A DNA stretch of 64,000 nt, taken from assembly GCA_035403355.1 (NCBI GenBank), contig DAONFA010000002.1:107933-171932 (forward strand), read 5' to 3'. Below the pieces are notes generated by a model, which ran no database searches, was not told where the DNA came from, and saw only the letters and a program-made list of their open reading frames with translations. Below, piece by piece: positions 1 to 9,206 of this stretch. Position 1 is the first letter of the stretch. Every line of letters starts with the position of its first letter. Both the position numbers and the translations under genes were made by a program. Source of the stretch: Candidatus Cloacimonas sp. (GTDB taxonomy: Bacteria > Cloacimonadota > Cloacimonadia > Cloacimonadales > Cloacimonadaceae).

Positions 1-3000
1 AGTGCCTATGATGAAAAAGAGCTTTCCCGTAACGATTTTCTTCATATATAGGTTGAAGTCCTTATTAAACAGAGGCACTTCAAATTTTCCTGCCAGGTCT
101 TCAAATTCTATGAAAGCAATAGGATTTCCTTTACTGTCCTTCTTTTTGGAAATACCGGTCACAATTCCGGCAAGCAGCAATTCACCATTATTTTTACTTT
201 TGCCGGTGCTGGAATCGGCATTAGTAAAGTGTTTTATCAAAGAGCGGTATTCATATAAGGGATGGCCGCTTAAATAGAATCCTAAAACATCTTTTTCTTT
301 TTCCAGCTGATGAAGATAAGACCAGGGTTCAACTGTAGGTAGAGGAGGATAGTAATTTTGTTCCTCGTTGGCATCGTCCATCAAATCAAAAATAGTGCTC
401 TGTCCTCTTTTTTTATCCTTCTGATCATTACTGCTGAATTGTAATGCCTGTTCAATTACAGCCCATTTTTGTGCCCGGTTTCCTTCCAGTTCATCCATTG
501 CCCCGGAAGCAATTAAGCTTTCCAGAATGGTTTTATTCACGCTGCTGCTATCTAAACGACTGCAGAAGTTGAAAATGCTTTTATAATTTCCTCCTTGTTT
601 TCTGTCTTCAATAATATCTCGCATTGCAGCATCGCCCAAATTTTTTATAGCTCGTAAACCGAAAAGAACTTCTTTTCCGTGAACACTGAATTCACTATCG
701 CTACGGTTTATATTGGGGGGGATGATCTTTATTCCCATTTTTTTACAGACCTCAATTTTAGCAGGTATTCTTGCCGGATCATCTTCCAAAGAAAGTAAAG
801 CAGCCATAAATTCCACCGGATAATATGCTTTTAAATATGCCGTTTGATAGGCAACTAAAGCATAGCAGGTAGCATGGGATTTATTAAAAGCGTATTCCGC
901 AAAGCGTAGCCAATCCTGCCAAATCTTGTCTATTACTGCATCAGGAACCTTTTTAGCTTTAGCGCCCTGTTTGAATTTTTCCTGATATTGTTGCATATAT
1001 TCGGAGTCCTTTTTACCCATTGCTTTTCTTAAACTATCTGCTTCGCCGCCTGTAAAATCACCCATTTCGCGAGCAATTTGCATCACCTGTTCCTGATAGA
1101 TAGTTACTCCGTAGGTTTCTTTCAAGGCATTTTCCATCAGGGGATGATCATACACAACTTTTTCGCGTCCGTGTTTGCGGCTGATAAATGTTTCTATAAA
1201 TTGGATAGGACCCGGTCTATAGAGAGCTACCATAGCAATCAAGTCCTCAATTTTGTTGGGCTTTAGTGCTATAAGGTATTTACGCATTCCGTCTGATTCA
1301 AACTGAAAAACGCCGTCGGTTTCACCCTTTCCTAATAAATTAAAGACCTTTTTATCTTCCAGAGAGATGTGATTTATATCCAAATCAATATTTTGCGCCT
1401 GTCTCACCAAATCTATGGTTTTTTGGATCAGAGTCAGATTTTTTAAACCCAATATGTCCATTTTCAGTAGCTTCAAATCATTCAGCCATTTTCCTTCATA
1501 TTGCACCAGAATAACCTTTTCTTCACCTTTTTGGCTGCTACAGGCAAGAGGAACATAGTTTGTTAAATCTCCGGGGGCAATTACCACTCCTGCAGCATGG
1601 ACTCCTGTTTGGCGAACTAATCCTTCCAGCACTTTAGAATATTTGAAAATTTTGGTGTAAACTTCGTTACTGTTAATTAACGCAGCAAATTCCGGTATTT
1701 GATTATATGCTTCCTCCAAAGTTTTATTATTTCCCGGAATGGTTTTAGTAATGGCATTTGCTTCGGTAGCTGGAACACTTAGCACTCTGGCAACATCTTT
1801 AATTACGCTTTTTGCCTGCAAAGTGGAGAAAGTTATTATTTGAGTAACATTTTCCCTTCCGTAGCGTTGAACTATATAATCTATCACTTTACTTCTGTTT
1901 TGAGCGCAGAAATCTATATCTATATCCGGCATATTAATTCTATCGGGATTTAGAAATCTTTCAAAAACCAGTCCGTATTTTAATGGATCAATTTGCGTGA
2001 TATCAAGTAAATAAGCAACAATACTTCCGGCACCTGAACCACGACCGGGTCCTACGGGGACATTTTGTTTTCGGGCATTATCAACGATATCTTTCACGAT
2101 GAGAAAATAGCCATTAAAGCCCATTCTGTCAATCACTTCCAGCTCATATTCAATGCGCCGGTTAATGGTATCATTCACCTCAGAGTATTTGCTTTTGGCA
2201 TTTTCATAGCAGAGATACTTTAAATATTCACCCATAGATTTAAATTCGGGAGGCGTTTCAATATTAGGCAGCAGAAATTTGTCATAGTGCAGTTCCAGAT
2301 CAATCATATCCGCAATTTTTAATGTATTTGTATATGCCTCGGGAACTTCAGGAAAGATTTCCCGCATTTCTTCCGGGCTTTTAAAATAAAGCTGATTAGT
2401 CCCATAACGCATCCGATCGGGATCGTTCAACAGCTTTCCGGTTTGAATACATAATAGAATATCGTGAGCTTCATAATCATTTTGATGGAGGTAATGGCAA
2501 TCATTGGTAAGGACCATTGGAATTTCCAGTTCTTTTGCCAATTTAATCAAATGGGGCATAACCTTTTTTTCCGGTTCCAAGTTGTGATTTTGCAATTCAA
2601 TATAAAATCTGTCCTGAAACAGTTCTTTATACCATAAGGCAACTTCTTTTGCCTGCTTTAGCCGATCATTATATATTAGAGCAGGAATTTCTCCTTTCAC
2701 ACAGGCGGATAGACAAATTAGCCCTTCGTTGTATTGTTGCAGCAGGTCTTTGGAAATCCGGGGTTTATAATAAAAACCCTTAATATAAGATATGGAAGAG
2801 AGTTTCATCAAGTTTTTATAGCCCTGCTCATTTTGTGCCAGCAGAATCAAGTGATAACGGCTTTCATTCTTGCTACTTTCACTTTCCAATTCGCCGTTAA
2901 TAATATATGCTTCTATTCCTATGATAGGTTTGATACCTGCACTTTGTGCCGTTTTATAAAAATCAATGGCTCCAAAAAGGTTACCATGATCCGTTATGGC

Positions 3001-3108
3001 AACAGCAGGCATATTATATTCCTTTGCCAAATTGATCATTCTATCAACTCTGCAAGCACCATCCAACATACTATATTGCGTATGGTTATGTAAATGAACG
3101 AAGGACAT
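1..3108 (-). CDS. dnaE: DNA polymerase III subunit alpha, C-terminus cut off by window edge
   Basis: Replicative DNA polymerase catalytic subunit, acting at the fork in the cytoplasm. The translated minus strand gives 1036 codons in one open frame with no stop before the window edge. The protein begins MSFVHLHNHTQYS, the PHP domain signature, with AITDHGNLFG shortly after. The C-family polymerase aspartates lie in PDIDIDF near residue 395 and in KMDILGLKN near residue 550. An OB-fold segment starts near residue 980. E. coli DnaE is about 1160 residues, so roughly 100 to 130 are missing beyond position 1. The start at 3108 has AAGGAG a few bases upstream. The identification is firm. Confidence 0.96.
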   Translation of the reverse strand, partial: MSFVHLHNHTQYSMLDGACRVDRMINLAKEYNMPAVAITDHGNLFGAIDFYKTAQSAGIKPIIGIEAYIINGELESESSKNESRYHLILLAQNEQGYKNLMKLSSISYIKGFYYKPRISKDLLQQYNEGLICLSACVKGEIPALIYNDRLKQAKEVALWYKELFQDRFYIELQNHNLEPEKKVMPHLIKLAKELEIPMVLTNDCHYLHQNDYEAHDILLCIQTGKLLNDPDRMRYGTNQLYFKSPEEMREIFPEVPEAYTNTLKIADMIDLELHYDKFLLPNIETPPEFKSMGEYLKYLCYENAKSKYSEVNDTINRRIEYELEVIDRMGFNGYFLIVKDIVDNARKQNVPVGPGRGSGAGSIVAYLLDITQIDPLKYGLVFERFLNPDRINMPDIDIDFCAQNRSKVIDYIVQRYGRENVTQIITFSTLQAKSVIKDVARVLSVPATEANAITKTIPGNNKTLEEAYNQIPEFAALINSNEVYTKIFKYSKVLEGLVRQTGVHAAGVVIAPGDLTNYVPLACSSQKGEEKVILVQYEGKWLNDLKLLKMDILGLKNLTLIQKTIDLVRQAQNIDLDINHISLEDKKVFNLLGKGETDGVFQFESDGMRKYLIALKPNKIEDLIAMVALYRPGPIQFIETFISRKHGREKVVYDHPLMENALKETYGVTIYQEQVMQIAREMGDFTGGEADSLRKAMGKKDSEYMQQYQEKFKQGAKAKKVPDAVIDKIWQDWLRFAEYAFNKSHATCYALVAYQTAYLKAYYPVEFMAALLSLEDDPARIPAKIEVCKKMGIKIIPPNINRSDSEFSVHGKEVLFGLRAIKNLGDAAMRDIIEDRKQGGNYKSIFNFCSRLDSSSVNKTILESLIASGAMDELEGNRAQKWAVIEQALQFSSNDQKDKKRGQSTIFDLMDDANEEQNYYPPLPTVEPWSYLHQLEKEKDVLGFYLSGHPLYEYRSLIKHFTNADSSTGKSKNNGELLLAGIVTGISKKKDSKGNPIAFIEFEDLAGKFEVPLFNKDFNLYMKKIVTGKLFFIIGT

Positions 3109-3160
3109 CTCTTACTCCTTGTTTTTATCTAAACTATTAAAATTGGAAGGCAGTTTTCTG

Positions 3161-3274
3161 TCAAAGAGTTTTATAAGCTGTTTTTTTTCTCGCAGGCAAA
3201 GCAAATTCTGTATCTACTGAAATCTGATAAGCATCAATTCCGAGGGTTGTATATGAAAGAACAATTCCGACCAT
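3161..3274 (-). pseudogene. Truncated ComM/YifB-type Mg-chelatase-like protein, N-terminal fragment
   Basis: A 37-codon frame on the minus strand begins MVGIVLSYTTLGIDAY, which closely matches the conserved N-terminus of ComM/YifB AAA+ proteins (usually MxxKVxSxxLLGIDxxxVxVE). ComM proteins are about 500 residues. Here the frame meets TGA soon after residue 30, with a lysine-rich tail unlike the family. An AAGGA ribosome site precedes the ATG. No further ComM sequence is visible between this stop and dnaE, so it looks like a gene remnant just upstream of dnaE. An alternative is that the match is fortuitous, but the first 20 residues are distinctive. Confidence 0.55.
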
Positions 3275-3711
3275 AGTTTTTCCTTAATATTTTTACACTA
3301 AACCACTAAAATAATGCAATGTTACAGAGTCAAGGGAAAAGGTTTTCTCAAACAGATTTAGCTTTATTGCAGATTTAATTGGTATGAGTCAAAAGGAAAT
3401 ACGAAGACCTTGGTGATCTTGCAAATTTAGAAGTGATCGCTGCCTGTAAATCTCTTTTTAACAATCCTAAAACATATTTGGGCTTTAAAAGTAATACTTA
3501 CTATTAAAATAAAAACCGATTATTTTCTTAATCCGATAAGCTATAATCGGTTATAAAGTAATAGTTATTAAGTAGTTAGCTATTCTCAGTTTAATAGTTC
3601 CAAGATCTCTTGTTTTATTATTTTCAAGGCAAATGGCATAATAATTGCAAAGTAGTGAAGATAATTGGGATACATATTATTATATCCTGCAAACTAAATG
3701 CTGAGGGAAAA
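3275..3711. other. Intergenic stretch with an inverted repeat and a possible dead frame
   Basis: No convincing gene is present. A frame from about 3384 to 3507 on the plus strand lacks a start codon and a ribosome site but has a protein-like composition (reading KYEDLGDLANLEVIAACK in part), so it may be a decayed gene end. Positions 3514-3523 (AACCGATTAT) and 3543-3552 are a perfect 10-bp inverted repeat with a 19-base loop, upstream of the PqqD-like gene. It is not followed by a T run, so it is not an obvious terminator; it could be an operator or mRNA hairpin. Confidence 0.4.
3514..3552. repeat. 10-bp inverted repeat upstream of the PqqD/ATP-grasp cassette
   Basis: The left arm AACCGATTAT and the right arm ATAATCGGTT are exact complements separated by 19 bases. 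The element sits 160 bases before the first gene of the cassette, the only clear structure in its upstream region. It could be a regulator site or a transcript hairpin; the sequence does not decide which. Confidence 0.5.
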
Positions 3712-3960
3712 ATGAATACAGAACAACTTATGACCCTTGCTGTAAATAAAAATGGCTTTGTTTTTGATCCTGAAAATGGGATAAGCTATACTGTAAACGA
3801 AACAGGTCTTTTTATCTTGCAGAAATTACAATCGGGTGTTACAAAAGAAGAGATTATCAACTGTTTAACCGAAGAATATGAAGTTACCCCGAAGAATGCT
3901 GAAAGTGATTTAGATCATTTTATGGCAATGCTTAAAGCTTTGAATTTGATTGAGGAATAA
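3712..3960 (+). CDS. PqqD-family small winged-helix protein
   Basis: An 82-residue protein of the PqqD type, the size and fold class of peptide chaperones or RiPP recognition elements. The visible pattern is typical: a short beta start (VNKNGFVFDPENGISYTVNE), a helix GLFILQKLQSG, then T(K)EEIINCLTEEYEV and a closing helix FMAMLKALNLIEE. An upstream ATG in frame exists at 3610, but the ATG at 3712 is preceded by GAGGGA and gives the normal family length, so I chose it. Six bases separate it from the ATP-grasp gene, so they are co-transcribed. PqqD relatives bind peptide substrates for a partner enzyme. No obvious precursor peptide is seen nearby, so the substrate is unknown. Confidence 0.75.
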   Translation: MNTEQLMTLAVNKNGFVFDPENGISYTVNETGLFILQKLQSGVTKEEIINCLTEEYEVTPKNAESDLDHFMAMLKALNLIEE

Positions 3961-3965
3961 GAGCA

Positions 3966-5051
3966 ATGTTGCAATTAGATGATCTACAGATTAGTATTGC
4001 TGTTTCTGGGTTAAAAACAGGCGATAATCCCCAACCTGGAATTCCGGTAATTCGTTCTCTTAGAGCTGCTGGTTTTAAAGGTAAAATAATTGGTTTTGTT
4101 TATGATGCTATGGAATCCGGAATTTATTTGGAAGATATAGCAGACGAGATTTATCAAATGCCTTATCCTTCCACTGGTGCGGAATCATTTTTAACTCGCT
4201 TGGGTTATATCAATTCCAGAAGTAAAATTGATGTTATTATCCCTACTTTGGATTCAGAAATTCCGCTTTATATTCGTTTACAAAAAGAGCTCCAAGAACT
4301 TGGCATACATACTTTTATCTGCACAGAGAAGCAATTTAACCTGCGCGATAAAAGCAAACTGTTTCATTATTTTACATCCGAAGATATTACTGTTCCTAAA
4401 ACAGTCCTATTGAATAGTGTCGCAGAAATCAATAAAGCTATCCAAGAAATAGAGTTTCCAGTTTTTATTAAAGGTTATCTCTACGAAGCATATAAAGCCA
4501 ATAATAATATAGAAGCTCAAAAGTATTTTCTGGAGCTCCAGGCAAAATGGGGCTTACCGGTTATTCTGCAAGAGCTTATTGAAGGTGATGAATTTAATGT
4601 AGTTATTTTAGGAGATGGTAAAGGAAACTGTTTGGGAATGGTTCCACAACGAAAACTGGTTATAACAGATAAGGGAAAAGGTTTTGGAGGCGTAGTAGTA
4701 AACAATCCTGCTCTGGAAAAATTTGCGCAGAAAGTAATAAAAACACTTTCTTGGCGAGGACCCTGCGAACTGGAAATTATTAAAGATAAAGAGGGAGTTT
4801 TTCATTTACTGGAAATTAATCCTCGTTTTCCGGCCTGGGTTCGTTTAGCGGAAGGATGTGGCCAAAATCAACCTGCAGCGACTGTCTTACTGGCTTTAGG
4901 TAATCAAATTGAAGAATTGCCTCCTTTTAAACCGGGAGTTCTTTTTATCCGTCATTCAGAAGATATTATCAGTAATATCAACCTTCTGGGTGAAATTTCT
5001 GTTAATGGTGAACTGATCAGAAAGCAAAAAAAGCAAGAGGAAATAAAATGA
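3966..5051 (+). CDS. ATP-grasp domain ligase, carbamoyl-phosphate-synthase-like
   Basis: A 361-residue ATP-grasp enzyme, the family that activates a carboxylate with ATP and joins it to an amine or other nucleophile. The ATP-binding lysines are probably K131 and K169 (FPVFIKG). The nucleotide-binding stretch is VILQELIEGDEFNV (E203, E207). The metal-binding motif LLEINPRF (E283, N285, R287) is intact, so the protein looks active. The N-terminal 120 residues form a Rossmann-like preATP-grasp domain. It overlaps the next gene by ATGA. Placed between a PqqD-like protein and a PLP decarboxylase, it may ligate an amino acid to a peptide or carrier. The substrate cannot be told from sequence. Confidence 0.82.
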   Translation: MLQLDDLQISIAVSGLKTGDNPQPGIPVIRSLRAAGFKGKIIGFVYDAMESGIYLEDIADEIYQMPYPSTGAESFLTRLGYINSRSKIDVIIPTLDSEIPLYIRLQKELQELGIHTFICTEKQFNLRDKSKLFHYFTSEDITVPKTVLLNSVAEINKAIQEIEFPVFIKGYLYEAYKANNNIEAQKYFLELQAKWGLPVILQELIEGDEFNVVILGDGKGNCLGMVPQRKLVITDKGKGFGGVVVNNPALEKFAQKVIKTLSWRGPCELEIIKDKEGVFHLLEINPRFPAWVRLAEGCGQNQPAATVLLALGNQIEELPPFKPGVLFIRHSEDIISNINLLGEISVNGELIRKQKKQEEIK

Positions 5052-6397
5052 AAAAACATTATACTGCTCCATACATTGAACGCAATAGCGCTGGAAATCT
5101 TAATAAATATGCTCATACCACGGTTGTTAGACATCAGGATAATATTGATGGTATTCCCATTAAGAACTTAGTAGAAAAATTTGGAACTCCGCTATTTGTC
5201 TTTTCTGAGAAACATATTAGACATTCCTACAGGCGATTACTGGAAACAATTAGTATTCATTATCCCAAAGCAGAAATTGTTTGGAGTTATAAAACTAATT
5301 ATCTTGCAGCTATTTGTAATATTTTTCATCAAGAAGGTGCAGCAGCAGAAGTAGTTAGTCGGATGGAATATGAAAAAGCAAGGAGTAATGGTATCCCTGG
5401 GAATAGAATATATTTTAATGGACCTTCCAAGCGTAAGCAGGACTTGCAATTAGCTATACAAGAAGGTGCCTATATACATATTGACCACTTAGAGGAACTG
5501 TATCTAATAGAAAATATTGCTGATGAACTTGCTATCAAGCCCAAAGTTGCTATTCGCGTAAATATGGATACAGGGATCAGTCCAATGTGGACGCGTTTTG
5601 GTTTTAATTATGAAAATGGTGAAGCTTATAGAACCGTCCAGCGTCTGGTTTCGGGAGGCAAAATAAACTTAGTGGGTTTGCATACTCATATTGGCACTTT
5701 TATTTTAGACCCAAACGCTTATTATTGGGCTGCCACCAAACTCTTGAATTTTGCTCAAACGATTAAGGATAATTTTGGTATCGTATTAGAGTATATAGAT
5801 ATGGGTGGTGGTTTTGCTTCTTCAAATACTTTAATTGATCAATACACTCCTGGAGAACTGGCTTCACCCTCTTTGGAACAGTATGCTGAAGCAATAGGAG
5901 CAGCTTTTAATGCATCGTATTATGTTAAAGAACACAATCCCCGTTTAATCTTAGAAACTGGAAGAGTGTTAATTGACGAATCTGGTTATCTTATTGCCAG
6001 TGTGCTGGGCAAAAAGAATCTTCCCACTGGTGAGCGTGCTGTAATTTTAGATGCAGGAGTGAATATAAACATTACTGCCTGGTGGTATAAACAACGCGTA
6101 TTACCTACCAAACCTTTTCCGGGAACATATCAAAACACCGTATTTTATGGTCCTCTGTGTATGAATATTGATGTCCTTCGCAGTGCTATGCCTTTTCCTG
6201 ATCTTTATTATGGCGATACAGTTATTATTTCTCCTGTTGGTGCTTATAATGTAACTCAATGGATGCAATTTATAGAATATCGTCCTAATGTCTGTTTAAT
6301 AAACGAAACCGGTGAAGTAGATGTTATTCGTTTCCGTGAAGATCTTTCGGACATAACTTCCCGAGAATTTATTCCAGATCATTTACGGAAGATATGA
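5048..6397 (+). CDS. Fold-type III PLP-dependent decarboxylase (LysA/ornithine-decarboxylase superfamily)
   Basis: A 449-residue decarboxylase with an alanine-racemase-type barrel and C-terminal beta domain. The PLP lysine is K82 in WSYKTNY. The H214 motif THIGT, the phosphate-binding glycines DMGGG (252-255), the E303-GR motif and the catalytic GPLC (C371) with D375 are all present, as is GAY (398-400). It should therefore be catalytically competent. Family members decarboxylate meso-diaminopimelate, ornithine, arginine or carboxynorspermidine; the specificity loop here does not let me choose. It is not beside lysine-biosynthesis genes; its partners are PqqD-like and ATP-grasp proteins, so a role in modified amino acid or peptide synthesis is more likely than plain LysA. 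It overlaps both neighbours by 4 bp. Confidence 0.82.
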   Translation: MKKHYTAPYIERNSAGNLNKYAHTTVVRHQDNIDGIPIKNLVEKFGTPLFVFSEKHIRHSYRRLLETISIHYPKAEIVWSYKTNYLAAICNIFHQEGAAAEVVSRMEYEKARSNGIPGNRIYFNGPSKRKQDLQLAIQEGAYIHIDHLEELYLIENIADELAIKPKVAIRVNMDTGISPMWTRFGFNYENGEAYRTVQRLVSGGKINLVGLHTHIGTFILDPNAYYWAATKLLNFAQTIKDNFGIVLEYIDMGGGFASSNTLIDQYTPGELASPSLEQYAEAIGAAFNASYYVKEHNPRLILETGRVLIDESGYLIASVLGKKNLPTGERAVILDAGVNINITAWWYKQRVLPTKPFPGTYQNTVFYGPLCMNIDVLRSAMPFPDLYYGDTVIISPVGAYNVTQWMQFIEYRPNVCLINETGEVDVIRFREDLSDITSREFIPDHLRKI

Positions 6398-8580
6398 ACT
6401 GGACACGATTTTTCAGGTCTGTGGGGTCAGTGATTTTAGCTATTCCAGATAGCTATGCCACGGTTTTGTTTTCGGATTCGGTATGTTTAGGTTTAATTTT
6501 ACTGACTATTACATTATTATCTCCTGTTGTTGGATTATCGGGTTTATTCTCTTTAATTGTAGCAATTTTGGCAGTACGCATTTTAGGATTTGAGCACTGG
6601 GAATCAAAGAGTGGAATAACTGCTTTCAATTCCCTTTTAACAGGTATGATGGTTGGGTATTATTATCCAATGCAGATTATCAGCAGTGCCCCTATAAATT
6701 ATCTTTGTTTTTTGTTGTTAGTTTCTTTGCTCACTCTTTTACTATATCTGTTTAGCAGTTATCTTTTCCATCAATTATTCCGTTTACCTTCTATGAGTTT
6801 ATCTTTTTCCATAGTAGCTATCTTGCTATGGTATTACTTTGCACGCATAGGATATTTATCCAATTATCCCTTTGATAAAATACTGCTGTTTAGTCCAGCA
6901 CCTAAGTTACCTGAATTTTGGCGTTTATTCTTTATTTCTTTGGGTTCTATATTTTTCACTCCTGAAGTTTCTGCAGGCATTTTAGTTTCATTAGCTTTAC
7001 TAATTATTACGCGTATTGGATTTGGTTTGGCACTTTTAGGGTGGACGCTAAATTTCATATTAATGCGTTTGATGGGAGTGCAACCAGGTAGTGGAGTTTT
7101 TTATTCAGGTTTTAATGCTATTTTAATTATGTATGCAGTTGCGGGAATATATCTTTTACCAAGTAAAAGCTCTATTTTAATTGGGTTATTGGCAACAGGT
7201 ATCGGTTTTTTATTTACTGTGCTGTTCAATGTTGTATATTATCATTATAATGCTTTTACGGGTTTATATACTCCTTTGTTAGTTCCGGTTTTTGCTTTTC
7301 CATTCAATATAGTTGTTTTGCTGGTAATTTTCAGTTTACGCTTACGGCTGAAAGTAAGTAAACCTATAATGAATGATTATGGTGTTTTCAATCCCGAATT
7401 GTCTTTGCAGACCTATCAGGAACGCTATAAAAGGTTCAGTCATTTAGGTATCCCCCAATTTGCCATACCGTTGAATGGTCTGTGGACGATCACACAAGGT
7501 AATAATGGTATTTATACTCATAAATTGGATTGGGCTTATGCTTGGGATTTTGAGATGTTGAATAGTGAAAAAAGAAGCTACGATAAAGAAGATAATAATC
7601 TGAATGACTATTTTTCGTATGGGAAACCTGTTTTAGCTTCAGCAGCAGGTTATGTAGTTAAAATTTCTGATGGTATTCTTGATAATCCTATTGGCCAGAT
7701 TAATACTAAAGAAAATTGGGGCAATTATGTCTGCCTTTCTCATAGCTACGGACTCTACTCTTTTTATGCTCATCTTAAACAGAGTAGCATCAGAATTAAA
7801 GTTGGGGATTATGTTCAAAAAGGTGATTGTATAGCTCAATTAGGTAATTCAGGACGCTCTTCAGTTCCCCATTTGCATTTTCAAGTTCAATTGGGAATTG
7901 AACCTGGCAGCCCTACCCGTCTTTCACATCTTATTAACTACAAACTCGTTAAGGAAGATAAGACCTATGAATTTATCGGTAGTGGCATACCCAAAGAGGG
8001 AGATACAATTTCTGCCTTAGTGTCAGAACCACATTTACAGAGCATTTTGGCTTTACAACAGCATAGCGAGCAGCAATTACAAATAAAGTGTGGTAAAAAA
8101 CAAAGCACTGAATTTTGGAAAGTAAATCTTGATCTTTTAGGCAATTTTACCATAAAATCTACAAAACATACCGAACTGGGCTTTAGCGTTTATGATGGAA
8201 TATACAATTCTCTTTCTTTAAAAGGGAATCGTAAAAGTGCTCTTGCTGCTTTTGCGGTGATAATTTCTCGTTTGCCTTACATAGAACAACAAGAAATCTA
8301 TTTAACTGATGAACCGGCTCTTTCGGTTATTATTAGTCCTGCGTTACGGCATATAGTCCTTTTTTTCAGTCCCTTATTTCCTCTTTTTTCAGCTTGTATA
8401 TATAGTAAAGTAAAGACCAATTCCAAGGTTATTGAAATTGAGAGTGATATCACTTACCGCATTTTAGGCATCCGATACCGAAACAGAACAGGAAAAGTAA
8501 TCTTAGAAAAATATAAGGGATTAACAGCTTTAGAGCTGATAAAGAAAAATAAGACCTTATTGAAAGCCGAAACATTTTAA
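6394..8580 (+). CDS. Urea-transporter-like membrane domain fused to an M23 metallopeptidase
   Basis: A 728-residue fusion. Residues about 20-320 are strongly hydrophobic with roughly ten membrane segments and resemble the urea transporter (UT) family. Residues about 340-530 are an M23/LytM-type zinc peptidase: the first zinc ligand is probably H376, with D385 in YAWDF, then GKPVLASAAGYV, YAHL, and the HLHF motif at H493 and H495. M23 enzymes normally cut peptidoglycan cross-bridges, and this domain should lie outside the membrane. The tail of about 200 residues is unassigned. The start overlaps the decarboxylase gene by ATGA. The fusion and its context suggest export or trimming of the product made by the upstream enzymes, which is inference. 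Confidence 0.8.
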   Translation: MNWTRFFRSVGSVILAIPDSYATVLFSDSVCLGLILLTITLLSPVVGLSGLFSLIVAILAVRILGFEHWESKSGITAFNSLLTGMMVGYYYPMQIISSAPINYLCFLLLVSLLTLLLYLFSSYLFHQLFRLPSMSLSFSIVAILLWYYFARIGYLSNYPFDKILLFSPAPKLPEFWRLFFISLGSIFFTPEVSAGILVSLALLIITRIGFGLALLGWTLNFILMRLMGVQPGSGVFYSGFNAILIMYAVAGIYLLPSKSSILIGLLATGIGFLFTVLFNVVYYHYNAFTGLYTPLLVPVFAFPFNIVVLLVIFSLRLRLKVSKPIMNDYGVFNPELSLQTYQERYKRFSHLGIPQFAIPLNGLWTITQGNNGIYTHKLDWAYAWDFEMLNSEKRSYDKEDNNLNDYFSYGKPVLASAAGYVVKISDGILDNPIGQINTKENWGNYVCLSHSYGLYSFYAHLKQSSIRIKVGDYVQKGDCIAQLGNSGRSSVPHLHFQVQLGIEPGSPTRLSHLINYKLVKEDKTYEFIGSGIPKEGDTISALVSEPHLQSILALQQHSEQQLQIKCGKKQSTEFWKVNLDLLGNFTIKSTKHTELGFSVYDGIYNSLSLKGNRKSALAAFAVIISRLPYIEQQEIYLTDEPALSVIISPALRHIVLFFSPLFPLFSACIYSKVKTNSKVIEIESDITYRILGIRYRNRTGKVILEKYKGLTALELIKKNKTLLKAETF

Positions 8581-8599
8581 TTTTATAAGGAGTTATATT

Positions 8600-9202
8600 A
8601 TGAAACAATGTATTCTGTCCTGTCTCCTCCTCTTGGTGGCAGGATTTCTTCTGGGTCAGGGTAAAGCATCTATAACCGATTCTTACAATGCCGAGACCGC
8701 CAGAAATTACGCTCGTGCTCTTCAAATTATGGAAGACCTGAATACTACCGACCCCAATGACAGCTTTTACAATTTACGCATTGCCTGGTTGCAATATCTA
8801 CTTGGTCGCTATAATGATTCACTGAAAAATTATCAGAAATCTTATAATATCTTTCCTTCTCTGGATGCCCAAACTGGTATTCTGAACTGTCAATTAGCTT
8901 TGGGATTATGGAACGATGCTCATATCCAAGCAGAACAAATTTTAAAAAAATATCCGCAAAATATGTTAGTGCTTGGCAAAGCTGCTTATGCCACCTATAT
9001 GCTTCAGGACTATCAAGCCACTGCTAATTATTATCAACGCATTATTGATATTTTTCCCTGGGATATGGAATCCAGGGGCTATCTGGTTAATAATCTATAC
9101 CTTGCTAAGGATATAGAAAATGCGCGTAAACATTATCAGATATTGAAAAAGTATGCACCCGATTCTGCAATGGCAAAGGAATATTCTAATATTTTTAAAT
9201 AG
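8600..9202 (+). CDS. Exported tetratricopeptide-repeat protein
   Basis: A 200-residue protein with an N-terminal signal peptide (hydrophobic run LSCLLLLVAGFLLG) and then about four TPR units across residues 35-195, seen as repeated pairs such as LGRYNDSLKNYQKSYNIFP and LQDYQATANYYQRIIDIFP. TPR proteins bind other proteins. It follows the UT/M23 gene by 19 bases with a good ribosome site (AAGGAG) and precedes a second TPR protein by 4 bases, so all are likely one transcript. It probably acts in the periplasm as an adaptor for its neighbours. No enzymatic motif is seen. Confidence 0.75.
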   Translation: MKQCILSCLLLLVAGFLLGQGKASITDSYNAETARNYARALQIMEDLNTTDPNDSFYNLRIAWLQYLLGRYNDSLKNYQKSYNIFPSLDAQTGILNCQLALGLWNDAHIQAEQILKKYPQNMLVLGKAAYATYMLQDYQATANYYQRIIDIFPWDMESRGYLVNNLYLAKDIENARKHYQILKKYAPDSAMAKEYSNIFK

Positions 9203-9206
9203 CGGA

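Noticed and set aside
3610..3711. N-terminal extension of the PqqD-like protein
   Set aside because: The ATG at 3712 has the ribosome site and gives the family length.
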